In this document: piece after piece, positions 7,303 through 15,030 of the stretch
Layout of the letters: every line of letters begins with the position of its first letter
Numbering within the stretch: the first letter of the stretch is position 1
Assembly: GCA_020441225.1 (NCBI GenBank)
Contig: JAGRMP010000232.1
Coordinates: forward strand, 1 to 35,804
Reading direction: 5' to 3'
DNA from: Maritimibacter sp.
GTDB taxonomy: Bacteria > Pseudomonadota > Alphaproteobacteria > Rhodobacterales > Rhodobacteraceae
DNA length: 35,804 nt
The notes under the pieces: model-generated
Database searches by the model: none
Seen by the model: the letters and a program-made list of their open reading frames with translations, nothing else
What the model was told of the DNA's origin: nothing
Position numbers and translations under genes: made by a program

Positions 7303-8642
7303 GCCGGCTGTCGCTCCGGCTGCGGCTGGTGCTCGCGGGGGCCGCCGCCGTGGTCTTCGCCATCGCCACGGCGACCGCCGGGCTCGCGGTGCTGTTCGGC
7401 GCCCATGTCGAACGCCAGGCGGGGACGGCGCTGACGATGCAGCTCGACCAGGTCATCGCCGGGCTCGACCGCGACGCCGACGGCGCGCTGGCGCTGGCAC
7501 AGCTCCCGACCGATCCGCGCTTTTCCCGCCCCTATGGCGGGCTTTACTGGCAGGTGGCGGGCGAGGGCCAGGTGCTGCGCTCGCGTTCGCTGTGGGATTT
7601 CGAGCTGCCGCTGCCGGTCGACGCGCTCAGCGACGGCGCCGAACACCTGCACCATATCGCCGGGCCGAACGGGCAGGCGCTGCTGACCGCCGAGCGCAGC
7701 GTCACATTGCCGGACCACCTCGGCGCGACCCGGGTGCGGCTGGCGGTGGCGATGGACGAGGCGGAACTCGCGGCGGCGCGTGCGGCCTTTCTCGGCGACC
7801 TCCTGCCCTATGCCCTGCTGCTCGCGGTCGTGCTGATCCTCGCAGGCTGGGTGCAGATCGCGGTCGGGCTGCGTCCGCTCGACGCCATCGGCGCCCGGGT
7901 CGCCGCGGTGCGGTCGGGGGCGGCGCGGCGGCTGGGCGCCGAGTTTCCCGCCGAAGTGCGCCCGCTCGCGGCGGAGGTCGACGCGCTGCTCGAAGCGCGC
8001 GAGGCCGAGCTCACCCGGGCGCGCACCCGGGCGGGCGATCTCGCCCATGGGTTCAAGACCCCGTTGCAGGCGATGATGGGCGAGGCCGAGCGGCTGCGCG
8101 CCGAGGGGCGGGAGGGCGCGGCCGAAAACATCGAAGAGATCGCCGGCACCATGCGCCGCCATGTCGACCGCGAGATCGCCCGCGCCCGGGTGGCGGTGAA
8201 AGGCCGCGACGGACGCGCCGACGTCGCCGATGTCGTCGCCGGCCTGGTGCGCGTCGTCTCCCGCGCGGGCAGCGCGGCGGAACTGAACTGGACACTTGAT
8301 CTGCCCGAGGGGCTCACCGTGGCGGCGGATCCGGCCGATGCCGCCGAGGCGCTGGGAGCGCTGATCGAGAACGCTGCGCGCCATGCCCGCGGCCAGGTAC
8401 GGATCGACGCGCAGGAAACCGCGGCGACGGTCGCCATCCGTGTCGCCGATGACGGGCCCGGCATCCCGCCCGACCGGATCGCGGCGCTGATGCAGCGCGG
8501 GGCAAGGGCCGACACCCGGGGCTCCGGCCTCGGCCTCGCCATCGCCGCCGACATCGCCGAGGCGCTGGGCGGCGCGCTCGCGCTGGGGGCGGCCGACCTC
8601 GGCGGGCTCGAGGCGCGGCTGACGCTTCCGGCCGCGAGCTGA
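7299..8642 (+). CDS. Sensor histidine kinase of the PepSY-linked two-component system
   Basis: A 447-residue kinase. TM1 is at about 9-34, the periplasmic domain at about 35-166, TM2 at about 168-190, HAMP at about 190-240, and the H-box GDLAHGFKTPLQAMM has His250. ATPase motifs are ENAARHA (N box), DDGPGIP and GSGLGLAIAADIAEALGG. The HGFKTPL wording resembles the PhoQ/QseC-like kinase group. It partners the regulator at 6634-7302. Its stop codon sits within the first CTGAC repeat of the operator for the cytochrome operon, so the two operons abut. Confidence 0.92.
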   Translation: MSRLSLRLRLVLAGAAAVVFAIATATAGLAVLFGAHVERQAGTALTMQLDQVIAGLDRDADGALALAQLPTDPRFSRPYGGLYWQVAGEGQVLRSRSLWDFELPLPVDALSDGAEHLHHIAGPNGQALLTAERSVTLPDHLGATRVRLAVAMDEAELAAARAAFLGDLLPYALLLAVVLILAGWVQIAVGLRPLDAIGARVAAVRSGAARRLGAEFPAEVRPLAAEVDALLEAREAELTRARTRAGDLAHGFKTPLQAMMGEAERLRAEGREGAAENIEEIAGTMRRHVDREIARARVAVKGRDGRADVADVVAGLVRVVSRAGSAAELNWTLDLPEGLTVAADPADAAEALGALIENAARHARGQVRIDAQETAATVAIRVADDGPGIPPDRIAALMQRGARADTRGSGLGLAIAADIAEALGGALALGAADLGGLEARLTLPAAS

Positions 8643-8677
8643 CAATTCGCTGACAATCGGGGTCAGGCAGGCGTCAG
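8639..8677. promoter_or_regulatory. Palindromic tandem operator upstream of the SHP cytochrome operon
   Basis: CTGAC at 8639 and 8650 and GTCAG at 8662 and 8673 give the same half-sites, 11-bp steps and N7 centre as the array at 6204. CACAAG begins 12 bases after the right end (8689-8694), exactly where CACAAA begins at the other site, so it is a plausible -10 element with a transcript start near 8701. Confidence 0.7.
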
Positions 8678-8728
8678 CCGGGGTCTGTCACAAGGGGACG
8701 AGCCCAGCAGCCAGAAGCGGCCCCACCC

Positions 8729-9859
8729 ATGCGATCCAAGTCTCGACATTCCCCCGCGTCCCGGACCGAAATGTCCCCGGTCTGGGATATCTGGGTTCGG
8801 CTGTTCCACTGGCTGCTGGTGCTCTCCGTTTCGCTCGCCGCCGCCACCGGCTTTTTCGCCGCCGCGCCCTGGCTGCGCTGGCACATCGCCGGTGGGCTCG
8901 CCGCAGCGGCACTCGTGCTGATGCGCATTGTCTGGGGCTTCCTCGGCAGCCCGCATGCCCGGTTTGCCGATTTCCTGCCGACCCCGGGCGCGGTCATCGC
9001 CCATCTTCGGGGAGGCGGGCACCGCCATCTCGGCCACAACCCGCTGGGGGCGTTGATGGTGCTCGCGCTCCTCGCCGGTGTGCTCGCGCTCGCGCTCACC
9101 GGTCTCGGCCTGCTCGGCGGTCTGCTGCGGACCGGGCCACTCGCGCCGGATCTCGGCACCGACGCCGGGTTTGCGCTGCGCGAGTTCCACGAAGTGTTGG
9201 CGCTCGGCCTGCTCGCGCTCGTCGCGCTGCACCTTGCGGGCGTCGCCTTTGAAAGCGCGCGGTCGCGCGAGAACCTGGCCCGGTCGATGGTGACCGGGGC
9301 CAAGCCGCGCCGGGCGGGCGACGTCCCCGTCCGCCCGGCGCCTGTGCGGGGTCTCGCCGCCCTCGGGGTGATCGCGGTCGTCGGCGCCGGGCTCGCAGGC
9401 GCCAACGCCGCGCTCTCGGTCCGCCCCGTGGCGGGCCTGCCGACCGCGGAGATCCTGCCGGTCGTCGCCGAGGAATGCGGGGCCTGCCACATGGTCTATT
9501 CCCCTTCGCTGCTGCCGGCAGCGGCCTGGGACGGGATCGCCGCGACGCTCGACGATCATTTCGGCGAAGACGCCTCGCTCGATGACGAGACCACCGCCGA
9601 AATCGCAGCCTGGCTGACCGCCAACGCCGCCGAGACGGTCGACACGCTGCCCGCGCGGCTCTTCGCCCGCGCGCCGGACGCCGCGCAGGGCATTACCGAC
9701 CGGCCAGCCTGGCAACGCATCCACGCCGATCTGCCCGACGCCCTCTTTGCCAGCCGTCCGGTGACGTCGCGGTCGAACTGCGCCGCCTGCCACGGCGACG
9801 CGGAGACCGGGCGGTTCAGCCCCTTCGCCATATCCATCCCAAAGGAGACCACCCGATGA
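8729..9859 (+). CDS. Cytochrome b561-dihaem cytochrome c (DHC) fusion protein
   Basis: A 376-residue two-part electron carrier. Residues about 18-175 are a four-helix cytochrome b561-type membrane domain with candidate haem-b ligands His27 (RLFHW), His52 (RWHIAGG), His154 (EFHEV) and His168 (ALHLAG). A further hydrophobic segment (about 208-228) anchors a C-terminal DHC domain with two c-haem sites, CGACH (250-254) and CAACH (351-355). The DHC half is paralogous to the separate DHC at 10265: both share SLLPA, DDHFGE and a CHM-type first site. It likely takes electrons from the quinol pool to the periplasmic DHC/SHP. An alternative start at 8771 (MSPVWDIW) is equally plausible, as neither has a strong Shine-Dalgarno. 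It overlaps the SHP gene by four bases. Confidence 0.9.
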   Translation: MRSKSRHSPASRTEMSPVWDIWVRLFHWLLVLSVSLAAATGFFAAAPWLRWHIAGGLAAAALVLMRIVWGFLGSPHARFADFLPTPGAVIAHLRGGGHRHLGHNPLGALMVLALLAGVLALALTGLGLLGGLLRTGPLAPDLGTDAGFALREFHEVLALGLLALVALHLAGVAFESARSRENLARSMVTGAKPRRAGDVPVRPAPVRGLAALGVIAVVGAGLAGANAALSVRPVAGLPTAEILPVVAEECGACHMVYSPSLLPAAAWDGIAATLDDHFGEDASLDDETTAEIAAWLTANAAETVDTLPARLFARAPDAAQGITDRPAWQRIHADLPDALFASRPVTSRSNCAACHGDAETGRFSPFAISIPKETTR

Positions 9860-10251
9860 AATCCCTTCTCATTGCGACCGTCCTTGCCGCGAGCGCGCTC
9901 CCGGCCCTCGCCCAGGACACCAGCCCGGCCGCGCTGATCGCCGCCTACGCGGCCGAGGCCGGGGCCCCTGCCGACCCGGCCGCGGGCGAGGCGCTGTTCC
10001 GCGCGACGCATACCGGCGGCAAGCCCGATACGCCCTCCTGCACCACCTGCCACACGGCCGACCCCACCGCCGTGGGTGCGGCGCGCAGCGGCAAGGCGAT
10101 CGAACCGCTGGCCCCCTCCGCCAACCCGTTGCGGTTCACCGACACTGCACAGGTCGAGAAATGGTTCGGCCGCAATTGTTCCAGCGTGCTCGGGCGCGAA
10201 TGTTCGGCCCAGGAAAAGGCCGACATCGTCGCCTGGCTCGCGAGCCTCTGA
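9856..10251 (+). CDS. shp: Sphaeroides haem protein-type cytochrome c (SHP, DUF1924)
   Basis: A 131-residue periplasmic mono-haem cytochrome. Signal peptide MKSLLIATVLAASALPALA, then a class I fold with CTTCH (62-66). SHP is known for a high-spin haem whose distal ligand is an asparagine that leaves on reduction, allowing O2 or NO binding, and for a nearby disulfide. Here Asn107 lies in GRNCSSVLGREC with Cys108 and Cys116. If the signal peptide is cleaved after residue 19, this Asn is mature residue 88, the number reported for the R. sphaeroides protein. Its neighbours (b561 and DHC) match the known gene trio. The physiological role of SHP is unsettled. Confidence 0.9.
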   Translation: MKSLLIATVLAASALPALAQDTSPAALIAAYAAEAGAPADPAAGEALFRATHTGGKPDTPSCTTCHTADPTAVGAARSGKAIEPLAPSANPLRFTDTAQVEKWFGRNCSSVLGRECSAQEKADIVAWLASL

Positions 10252-10264
10252 AGGAGATCCGAAC

Positions 10265-10732
10265 ATGCGAAACCTGCTCCTGCCCCTTTTGCGGCCCCTG
10301 CTGCTGCCCATGGTCCTGACCGCCGTCCCGGCGCTGGCCGAAGAGGACTTCATCCCGCCGGTCGACCACCCGGCGACCGGCGAAGAATGCTCCGCCTGCC
10401 ACATGGCCTATCCGCCGAGCCTGCTGCCGGCGCGGTCCTGGTCCGCGATCATGACCGGGCTCGACGACCATTTCGGCGAGAACGCGATGCTCGACGAAGC
10501 GACGCGGGCCGAGATCGAGGCCTATCTGACCGGGGCCGCGGGCGACGCCGGGGGCCGCAGCTACCGCGCCGCGCCGGCCGACCAGACGCCGCTCAGGATC
10601 ACCGAGCTTACCTGGTTCACCCGCGAGCACGGCCACGAGGTCTCGGCGCGGATGCTGGAAAAGGCCGGGTCGATGTCGAATTGCGCGGCTTGTCACCGGG
10701 GCGCCGAGCGGGGCTGGTTCGAGGATGACTGA
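10265..10732 (+). CDS. dhc: Periplasmic dihaem cytochrome c (DHC)
   Basis: A 155-residue exported cytochrome with a long hydrophobic signal peptide (to about residue 25, PALAEED) and two haem c sites, CSACH (42-46) and CAACH (140-144), plus the DHC landmarks SLLPARSW and LDDHFGEN. DHC is the usual electron donor to SHP. AAGGAG precedes the ATG by eight bases, and the gene starts 13 bases after the SHP stop. Its resemblance to the C-terminal half of the b561 fusion upstream indicates a domain duplication within the operon, giving a chain of quinol, b561, tethered DHC, soluble DHC and SHP (inference). Confidence 0.92.
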   Translation: MRNLLLPLLRPLLLPMVLTAVPALAEEDFIPPVDHPATGEECSACHMAYPPSLLPARSWSAIMTGLDDHFGENAMLDEATRAEIEAYLTGAAGDAGGRSYRAAPADQTPLRITELTWFTREHGHEVSARMLEKAGSMSNCAACHRGAERGWFEDD

Positions 10733-10801
10733 AACGGGGCGTGTCGGCGCGCGCCCGGCCGTCCCGGCGGCCCCGTCCCACCCCCAGACCCAAGGCACAG
10801 C

Positions 10802-11509
10802 ATGACCCGGCCCTACCTTTCCGCCCATGAGGAACTGCATTTCATCACCCGGTCCGGCTGGCTGCGCGCCGCGGTGCTCGGCGCGAACGACGGGATCGTC
10901 TCGGTTTCGTCGCTGATCGTCGGGGTCGCCGCGGCGGGGCCGGACCCGGCGGCGATCCTGCTTGCGGGCGGCGCCGGTCTCGCCGCGGGCGCCATGTCGA
11001 TGGCGGCGGGCGAATATGTCTCGGTGAGTTCGCAGGCCGATACCGAACGCGCCGACATCGCCCGCGAGCGACAGTCGCTGATCGACATGCCCGAGGCGGA
11101 AGAGGCGGAGCTTGTGTCGATCCTGGTGTCGCGGGGGCTGTCGCCGGGCACCGCCGCGCGGGCCGCCCGCGAGTTGTCCGAGACCGACGCGCTCGGCGCC
11201 CATGTGCGCGAAGAGCTTGGGCTCTCGGAGGTGCATGCCGCCAACCCGCTGCAGGCGGCTTTCGCCTCCGGCCTGACATTCTCGGTCGCCGCCGCCGTGC
11301 CCGTGGCCGCCGCGGTCGTCGCCCCCCAAGGCCAGACCATCCCGGTCGTGGTCGGCGCCACCCTTGCCAGTCTTGCCGGGCTCGGGGCGCTCGGGGCCCG
11401 GGCCGGTGGCGCTCCGGTGCGGCCCGCCCTGTTGCGGGTGCTGTTCTGGGGCGCCGCGGCGATGGCGATCACCGCAGGTGTCGGCCATCTGTTCGGCATT
11501 GCGGTCTGA
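10802..11509 (+). CDS. VIT1/CCC1-family transporter
   Basis: A 235-residue membrane protein with the family pattern: N-terminal WLRAAVLGANDGIVSVSSL (TM1), AGAMSMAAGEYVSVSSQ (TM2), a cytosolic Glu-rich metal-binding loop (ERADIARERQ, PEAEEAELVSILVSRG, about 80-140) and three more C-terminal helices. VIT1/CCC1 proteins move Fe2+ or Mn2+ out of the cytosol in exchange for protons. An AAGG lies before the ATG. It is 69 bases downstream of the DHC gene, and a GC-rich inverted repeat (ACGGGGC near 10735 with GCCCCGT near 10785) in that gap may partly separate it from the cytochrome operon. Confidence 0.9.
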   Translation: MTRPYLSAHEELHFITRSGWLRAAVLGANDGIVSVSSLIVGVAAAGPDPAAILLAGGAGLAAGAMSMAAGEYVSVSSQADTERADIARERQSLIDMPEAEEAELVSILVSRGLSPGTAARAARELSETDALGAHVREELGLSEVHAANPLQAAFASGLTFSVAAAVPVAAAVVAPQGQTIPVVVGATLASLAGLGALGARAGGAPVRPALLRVLFWGAAAMAITAGVGHLFGIAV

Positions 11510-12057
11510 GAGGGCGACCGGGCGGGAACAGCCGTGCCGCGCGATACGCCGGGTCAAGTCCGATTGGCCGGGCGCCTGGCAAGCCGTCGATATCCTTGAC
11601 GACAGCAAAGTCCGGGATCCGTCCAGCCCCTTGAAATCCATAACAGATACGGCCCCAAGCGCCCCTCTGTCCCAGCCATCGGAAACCCTTGCAGCGCAGG
11701 CGCCCCGTTCCGCCGGATTTGTCGAGCTCTTTGAAAAGGAGCGAACAGCTCGCTACCTCGTCTCCCGCCGCGGTTTGGGTGCAAGGCTTGGGGGCAGCGC
11801 TCTGTGCGCCCCGATATCCGTTCGGGAGGCGATTGGGAGCCCCTCGAACCTCACATCGAGCCAATCTCGAAGCCGACGGTTGCGCGAGGCCCAACCTGGC
11901 CGCCCGGATGCGCCGGATACGACATGGCCCCGATCCGGTATCGACCCGGGTTCGGTCGGGAAGGATTTTCGCACATCCGGCTGGGCCGTCGCGGCATTTT
12001 CCATCCACTCAGACCATGGTCCGTAGCCTTGTCCCGCGTCCGTGGTATTGTCTCGGC
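11510..12057. other. Intergenic stretch, no gene recognised
   Basis: About 550 bases between the VIT1/CCC1-type gene and the NarL-type kinase. Base composition is less extreme than in the flanking genes. The minus-strand open frame (11469-12008) and upstream extensions of the kinase frame have no recognisable protein features. It could hold the kinase promoter or a decayed gene. I see nothing definite. Confidence 0.4.
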
Positions 12058-13461
12058 ATGACGATGCCGCAGATCCGCGAGGCCGGTTGGGGCCGTTGGT
12101 CGCTGCCCCTCCAGTTCCTGCTGGCCGGTGCGGTGGTCATGGTGCTGGCCATGCTGTCGGTCGGGCTCTGGGTCGCAACGCGTATCGAGCAGGGGGTCGT
12201 GCAAAGCTCGGCGGTTGCTGCTGCCGATTACGTCGAGGCCTTCATCGCGCCGCTCGGGGAGGATTTCGCGAAGGGGCCGCCGCTGGCCGAGCCGGCCCGC
12301 CGCGCGCTCGAGGAGGCCTTTGCGTCGCCATCGGTGGCGGAGCGCATCGTGTCCTACAAGATCTGGCGCCCCGATGGCCTTGTGCTGATGGCGTCGGACG
12401 CGGATATCGTCGGCCGGCGGTTCGACGAGGCGGACGATCTCAGGCGCGCCTGGACCGGTCAGGTGGCGGCCTCCTACGAGGATTTCGACGATCCCGAAGA
12501 TGACCGCGAGGCGGCGCTGGGCATCCCGTTGCTCGAGGTCTACAGCCCGCTGCACGCCTATTTCTCCGGCGACGTCATCGCCGTGGTCGAGTTCTACCAG
12601 GACGGCACCGCGCTGGCCGAGGAACTGTCCGACGCGCGGCGCACGAGCTGGTTGGTGGTGGGCGGCGCGTTTCTGACCAGCGGCGTGTTCCTGTTCGGGA
12701 TCGTTCAGGCCGGCGGGCGCACCATCGACCGTCAGCGCAGGATGCTCGAAACCCGGCTCGCCGAGACCCGGGCGGTCTCGGCGCAGAACGCGGAGTTGAA
12801 ACGCCGCGTCGTGAGCGCCTCGTCGCGGGCCACCGCCCAGACGGAACGGGCGATGCGCCAGCTCGGGGCCGACTTGCACGACGGGCCGGGCCAGCACCTG
12901 GCCCTTGCCGCGCTGAGGCTCGACGCGCTTCTGCCGGAAACGGCCCGCGGTGGCGAGGACGCCAAGGCGGTGCGGGCGTCGCTCGACCAGGCGCTGGCGG
13001 AGATCCGGGCACTTTCGCGCGGCCTTGCGATCCCCGACCTCGACGAGATCGACATGGCCACGGCGATCGAACGCGCGGTGCAGGAACACCGCAAGAAGAC
13101 GGGAATGGATGTCGCGCTGCAGGGCGTGCCGCCCACCGGCGGCGGCTACGACTATGCCCGCAAACTCTGCGCCTACAGGTTCCTGCAGGAGGCGCTGTCG
13201 AATGCCGCCCGGCATTCCGGGACCGACACCGCGACCGTGCGGGTCGACACCACCCCGGCGGGCCTGGCGATTTCGATCCGCGACGAAGGTCTCGGGTTCG
13301 AACGTGCCGAAGCGCTGCGACTGCGCCACGACGGCGGTCAGGGCCTGCTCGGCCTCATCGACCGGGCCGAGAGCCTTGGCGGCGCCGTGGACATCGACAG
13401 CGCGACCGGGCGCGGCGCGTGTATCACCCTGACCCTGCCGATGGAGGAAGCCGAGGTATGA
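12058..13461 (+). CDS. NarL-type sensor histidine kinase (HisKA_3)
   Basis: A 467-residue membrane kinase. TM1 is at about 18-42, a 155-residue periplasmic domain contains IWRPDGLVLMASDADIVGR (resembling small ligand-binding sensor domains), TM2 is at about 198-217, and a coiled coil at about 225-262. The HisKA_3 phospho-acceptor region is QLGADLHDGPGQHLALAALR with His274. The ATPase part has EALSNAARHSG, RDEGLGF and GQGLLGLIDRAESLGG. The start is placed at the ATG at 12058; in-frame ATGs at 12016 and 12064 are alternatives and no good Shine-Dalgarno decides. It overlaps the cognate regulator by four bases (ATGA). Confidence 0.9.
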   Translation: MTMPQIREAGWGRWSLPLQFLLAGAVVMVLAMLSVGLWVATRIEQGVVQSSAVAAADYVEAFIAPLGEDFAKGPPLAEPARRALEEAFASPSVAERIVSYKIWRPDGLVLMASDADIVGRRFDEADDLRRAWTGQVAASYEDFDDPEDDREAALGIPLLEVYSPLHAYFSGDVIAVVEFYQDGTALAEELSDARRTSWLVVGGAFLTSGVFLFGIVQAGGRTIDRQRRMLETRLAETRAVSAQNAELKRRVVSASSRATAQTERAMRQLGADLHDGPGQHLALAALRLDALLPETARGGEDAKAVRASLDQALAEIRALSRGLAIPDLDEIDMATAIERAVQEHRKKTGMDVALQGVPPTGGGYDYARKLCAYRFLQEALSNAARHSGTDTATVRVDTTPAGLAISIRDEGLGFERAEALRLRHDGGQGLLGLIDRAESLGGAVDIDSATGRGACITLTLPMEEAEV

Positions 13462-14096
13462 GTATCCGCATCATCCTTGCCGACGATCACCCGATTTTCC
13501 GCGACGGGCTCGTGCACAGCATCGAGGAGACCGGCGAGTTCGAGGTCGTCGGCGTCGGTGCAAGTGCCGACGACGCGGTGCGACTTGCGGCCGAACACGC
13601 CCCGGATGTCGCGCTGCTCGATCTGTCGATGCCGGGTGGCGGGATCTCGGCCGCCCGACGGATCGGCGAGGCCGGCAGCGCACGGCATGTGGCGATGCTC
13701 ACGGTGTCGGAAGACGACACGGACGTGACGGCCGCGCTCGGGGCGGGTGCGATCGGCTACATCCTGAAAGGCGTCTCCGCCCAGGAGCTGCGCCGGGTGC
13801 TCGGCCGGATCGCCATGGGCGAGGCGCATATCACCCCGGCGCTCGCGGCCCAGGTGCTGACCCTGATGCGGGCCCCGCGCAAGACCGAACCCGCACCGAT
13901 CGACACGCTGACCAAGCGCGAGGAAGACATCCTGAGGCGCGTCGCACGAGGGCTTTCGAACCGCGAGATCGCGGACGAGCTGTCGCTCCAGGAAAAGACG
14001 GTCAAGCACTACATGACCGAGATCCTCGGCAAGCTGCATGCCCGCAACCGGGTCGAGGCGGCGATCATCGCCCACGAGGCCTGGCGGCAGGGCTGA
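13458..14096 (+). CDS. LuxR/NarL-family response regulator
   Basis: A 212-residue regulator. The receiver has acidic pair ADD, phospho-acceptor Asp55 (ALLDLSMPG), a switch Thr (LTVSED) and Lys (YILKGVS). The C-terminal LuxR-type helix-turn-helix (about 148-210) has LTKREEDILRRVARGLSN, REIADELSLQEKTVKHYM and ILGKLHARNRVEA. It is coupled to the kinase at 12058-13461. The gene is convergent with the Asp-rich protein gene, only two bases apart, and a GCCCGGC/GCCGGGC inverted repeat at 14104-14128 lies at the junction. No target can be read from the sequence. Confidence 0.92.
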   Translation: MSIRIILADDHPIFRDGLVHSIEETGEFEVVGVGASADDAVRLAAEHAPDVALLDLSMPGGGISAARRIGEAGSARHVAMLTVSEDDTDVTAALGAGAIGYILKGVSAQELRRVLGRIAMGEAHITPALAAQVLTLMRAPRKTEPAPIDTLTKREEDILRRVARGLSNREIADELSLQEKTVKHYMTEILGKLHARNRVEAAIIAHEAWRQG

Positions 14097-14098
14097 AC

Positions 14099-14899
14099 CT
14101 ATTGCCCGGCGAGCGCCCGCAGCCGGGCACGGTCGCCTGCGGTCTCCGGGCGGTTGACGGCGATATGCCCGTACCGGTCCGTCAGGCGGTATCGGCCGTT
14201 TTCGACCGCCTCGGTCCAACCGTCCGTATATCCGACGATCACGTCGTTACCGCGCAGGCGAATCCATTTCGGGTGGCCCTGCGGCACGGGGTCGGGGGCC
14301 GGCGCGGTCGTGGCGGCAGGGACCGCGCGCCCCCCCGCCAGGGCCCGCAGCCGCACGAGGTCGGCGCCGGTCGCGGCGCGGCTGTCCAGCACCCGGCCGG
14401 AGGCATCCTCGCGCCGGAATGTTCCGTTCGACAGCACGTCGCGGCTGCCGTCGCGGTAGACGATTGTGATGCCGTTGGCGGTCAGGGTCACCCGGACCAC
14501 GTCGCGCGGGTCATGGCCGGATCCCGTGTCGCGGCGGGTGTCGGTCCGACCGTCGCCGTTTGCGCCATTGTCCCCGCCGTCATTCCGGCCGCCCGGGTCG
14601 TCATCGTCCCGGTCGTCATCGTCCTTGTCGTCGTCGTCCCGGTCGTCATCATCCTTGTCGTCATCGTCCCGGTCATCGCGATCGTCGTCATCGTCATCGC
14701 GATCGTCGTCGTCGTCATCATCGCGACTGCCGCCCTTTCCCTTGCCGCTCTTGGCGAATGCCGCGGCGGGCTCAAGCCGGAAGCCGGTTCCGACGTGATC
14801 GACGGTAACCGGTGCCATTGTCGCGACGGCCGCCACGACAAGGAACAGGACGACCGCACTGCCACTGCGGGACGGGACATATCGTGAGGAAGCTGTCAT
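14099..14899 (-). CDS. Secreted Asp-rich repeat protein with two C-terminal repeat domains
   Basis: A 266-residue protein. An N-terminal hydrophobic segment (about 14-32, VVLFLVVAAVATMAP) acts as signal or anchor. Next comes a strongly acidic low-complexity block (about 58-102) of five-residue units such as RDDDD and KDDDD, then a Gly/Asn/Asp linker. The C-terminus holds two related units of about 58 residues. The first runs from VVRVTLTANGITIVYRDGS to RLRALAGG, the second from HPKWIRLRGNDVIVGYTDG to RLRALAGQ. Each is a small beta unit followed by a short helix. The acidic block could bind Ca2+ or other cations (inference). The start at 14899 is preferred to one 144 bases upstream because it leads straight into the signal segment. 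Function unknown. Confidence 0.7.
   Translation of the reverse strand: MTASSRYVPSRSGSAVVLFLVVAAVATMAPVTVDHVGTGFRLEPAAAFAKSGKGKGGSRDDDDDDDRDDDDDDRDDRDDDDKDDDDRDDDDKDDDDRDDDDPGGRNDGGDNGANGDGRTDTRRDTGSGHDPRDVVRVTLTANGITIVYRDGSRDVLSNGTFRREDASGRVLDSRAATGADLVRLRALAGGRAVPAATTAPAPDPVPQGHPKWIRLRGNDVIVGYTDGWTEAVENGRYRLTDRYGHIAVNRPETAGDRARLRALAGQ
14598..14726 (-). repeat. Short tandem repeat encoding the Asp-rich block
   Basis: Degenerate 15-bp units (TCGTCATCGTCC followed by CGG or TTG on the plus strand), breaking down into shorter GTC/ATC runs toward 14726. They encode (K/R)DDDD units within the coding sequence. Repeats of this kind readily change length between strains. Confidence 0.75.
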
Positions 14900-14934
14900 G
14901 GCCTGACCTTGCCACGGATGGGGCCGGAGCACAC

Positions 14935-14950
14935 CGGACCAAGGTCCGAC
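14935..14950 (-). promoter_or_regulatory. Possible regulator half-site upstream of the Asp-rich protein gene
   Basis: On the minus strand GTCGG-N6-GTCCG, an 11-bp direct repeat resembling one arm (GTCAG-N6-GTCAG) of the arrays at 6204 and 8639, 36 bases before the ATG at 14899. The core GACCAAGGTC (14937-14946) resembles GACCTTGGTC at 15543-15552. This is a weak match. Confidence 0.3.
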
Positions 14951-15030
14951 GTGTTCAGGGAGGCGCGGGGCAAAGGTCCCGCGCCTCCCATTGCTGCCGC
15001 GGGGGAAGCGGCATCGCGGTCGGGCGCCGT

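Noticed and set aside
11469..12008. A 179-codon minus-strand frame in the gap before the NarL-type kinase, considered as a decayed gene or transposase
   Set aside because: No recognisable domain, start signal or terminal inverted repeats; it also overlaps the end of the VIT1/CCC1-type gene.
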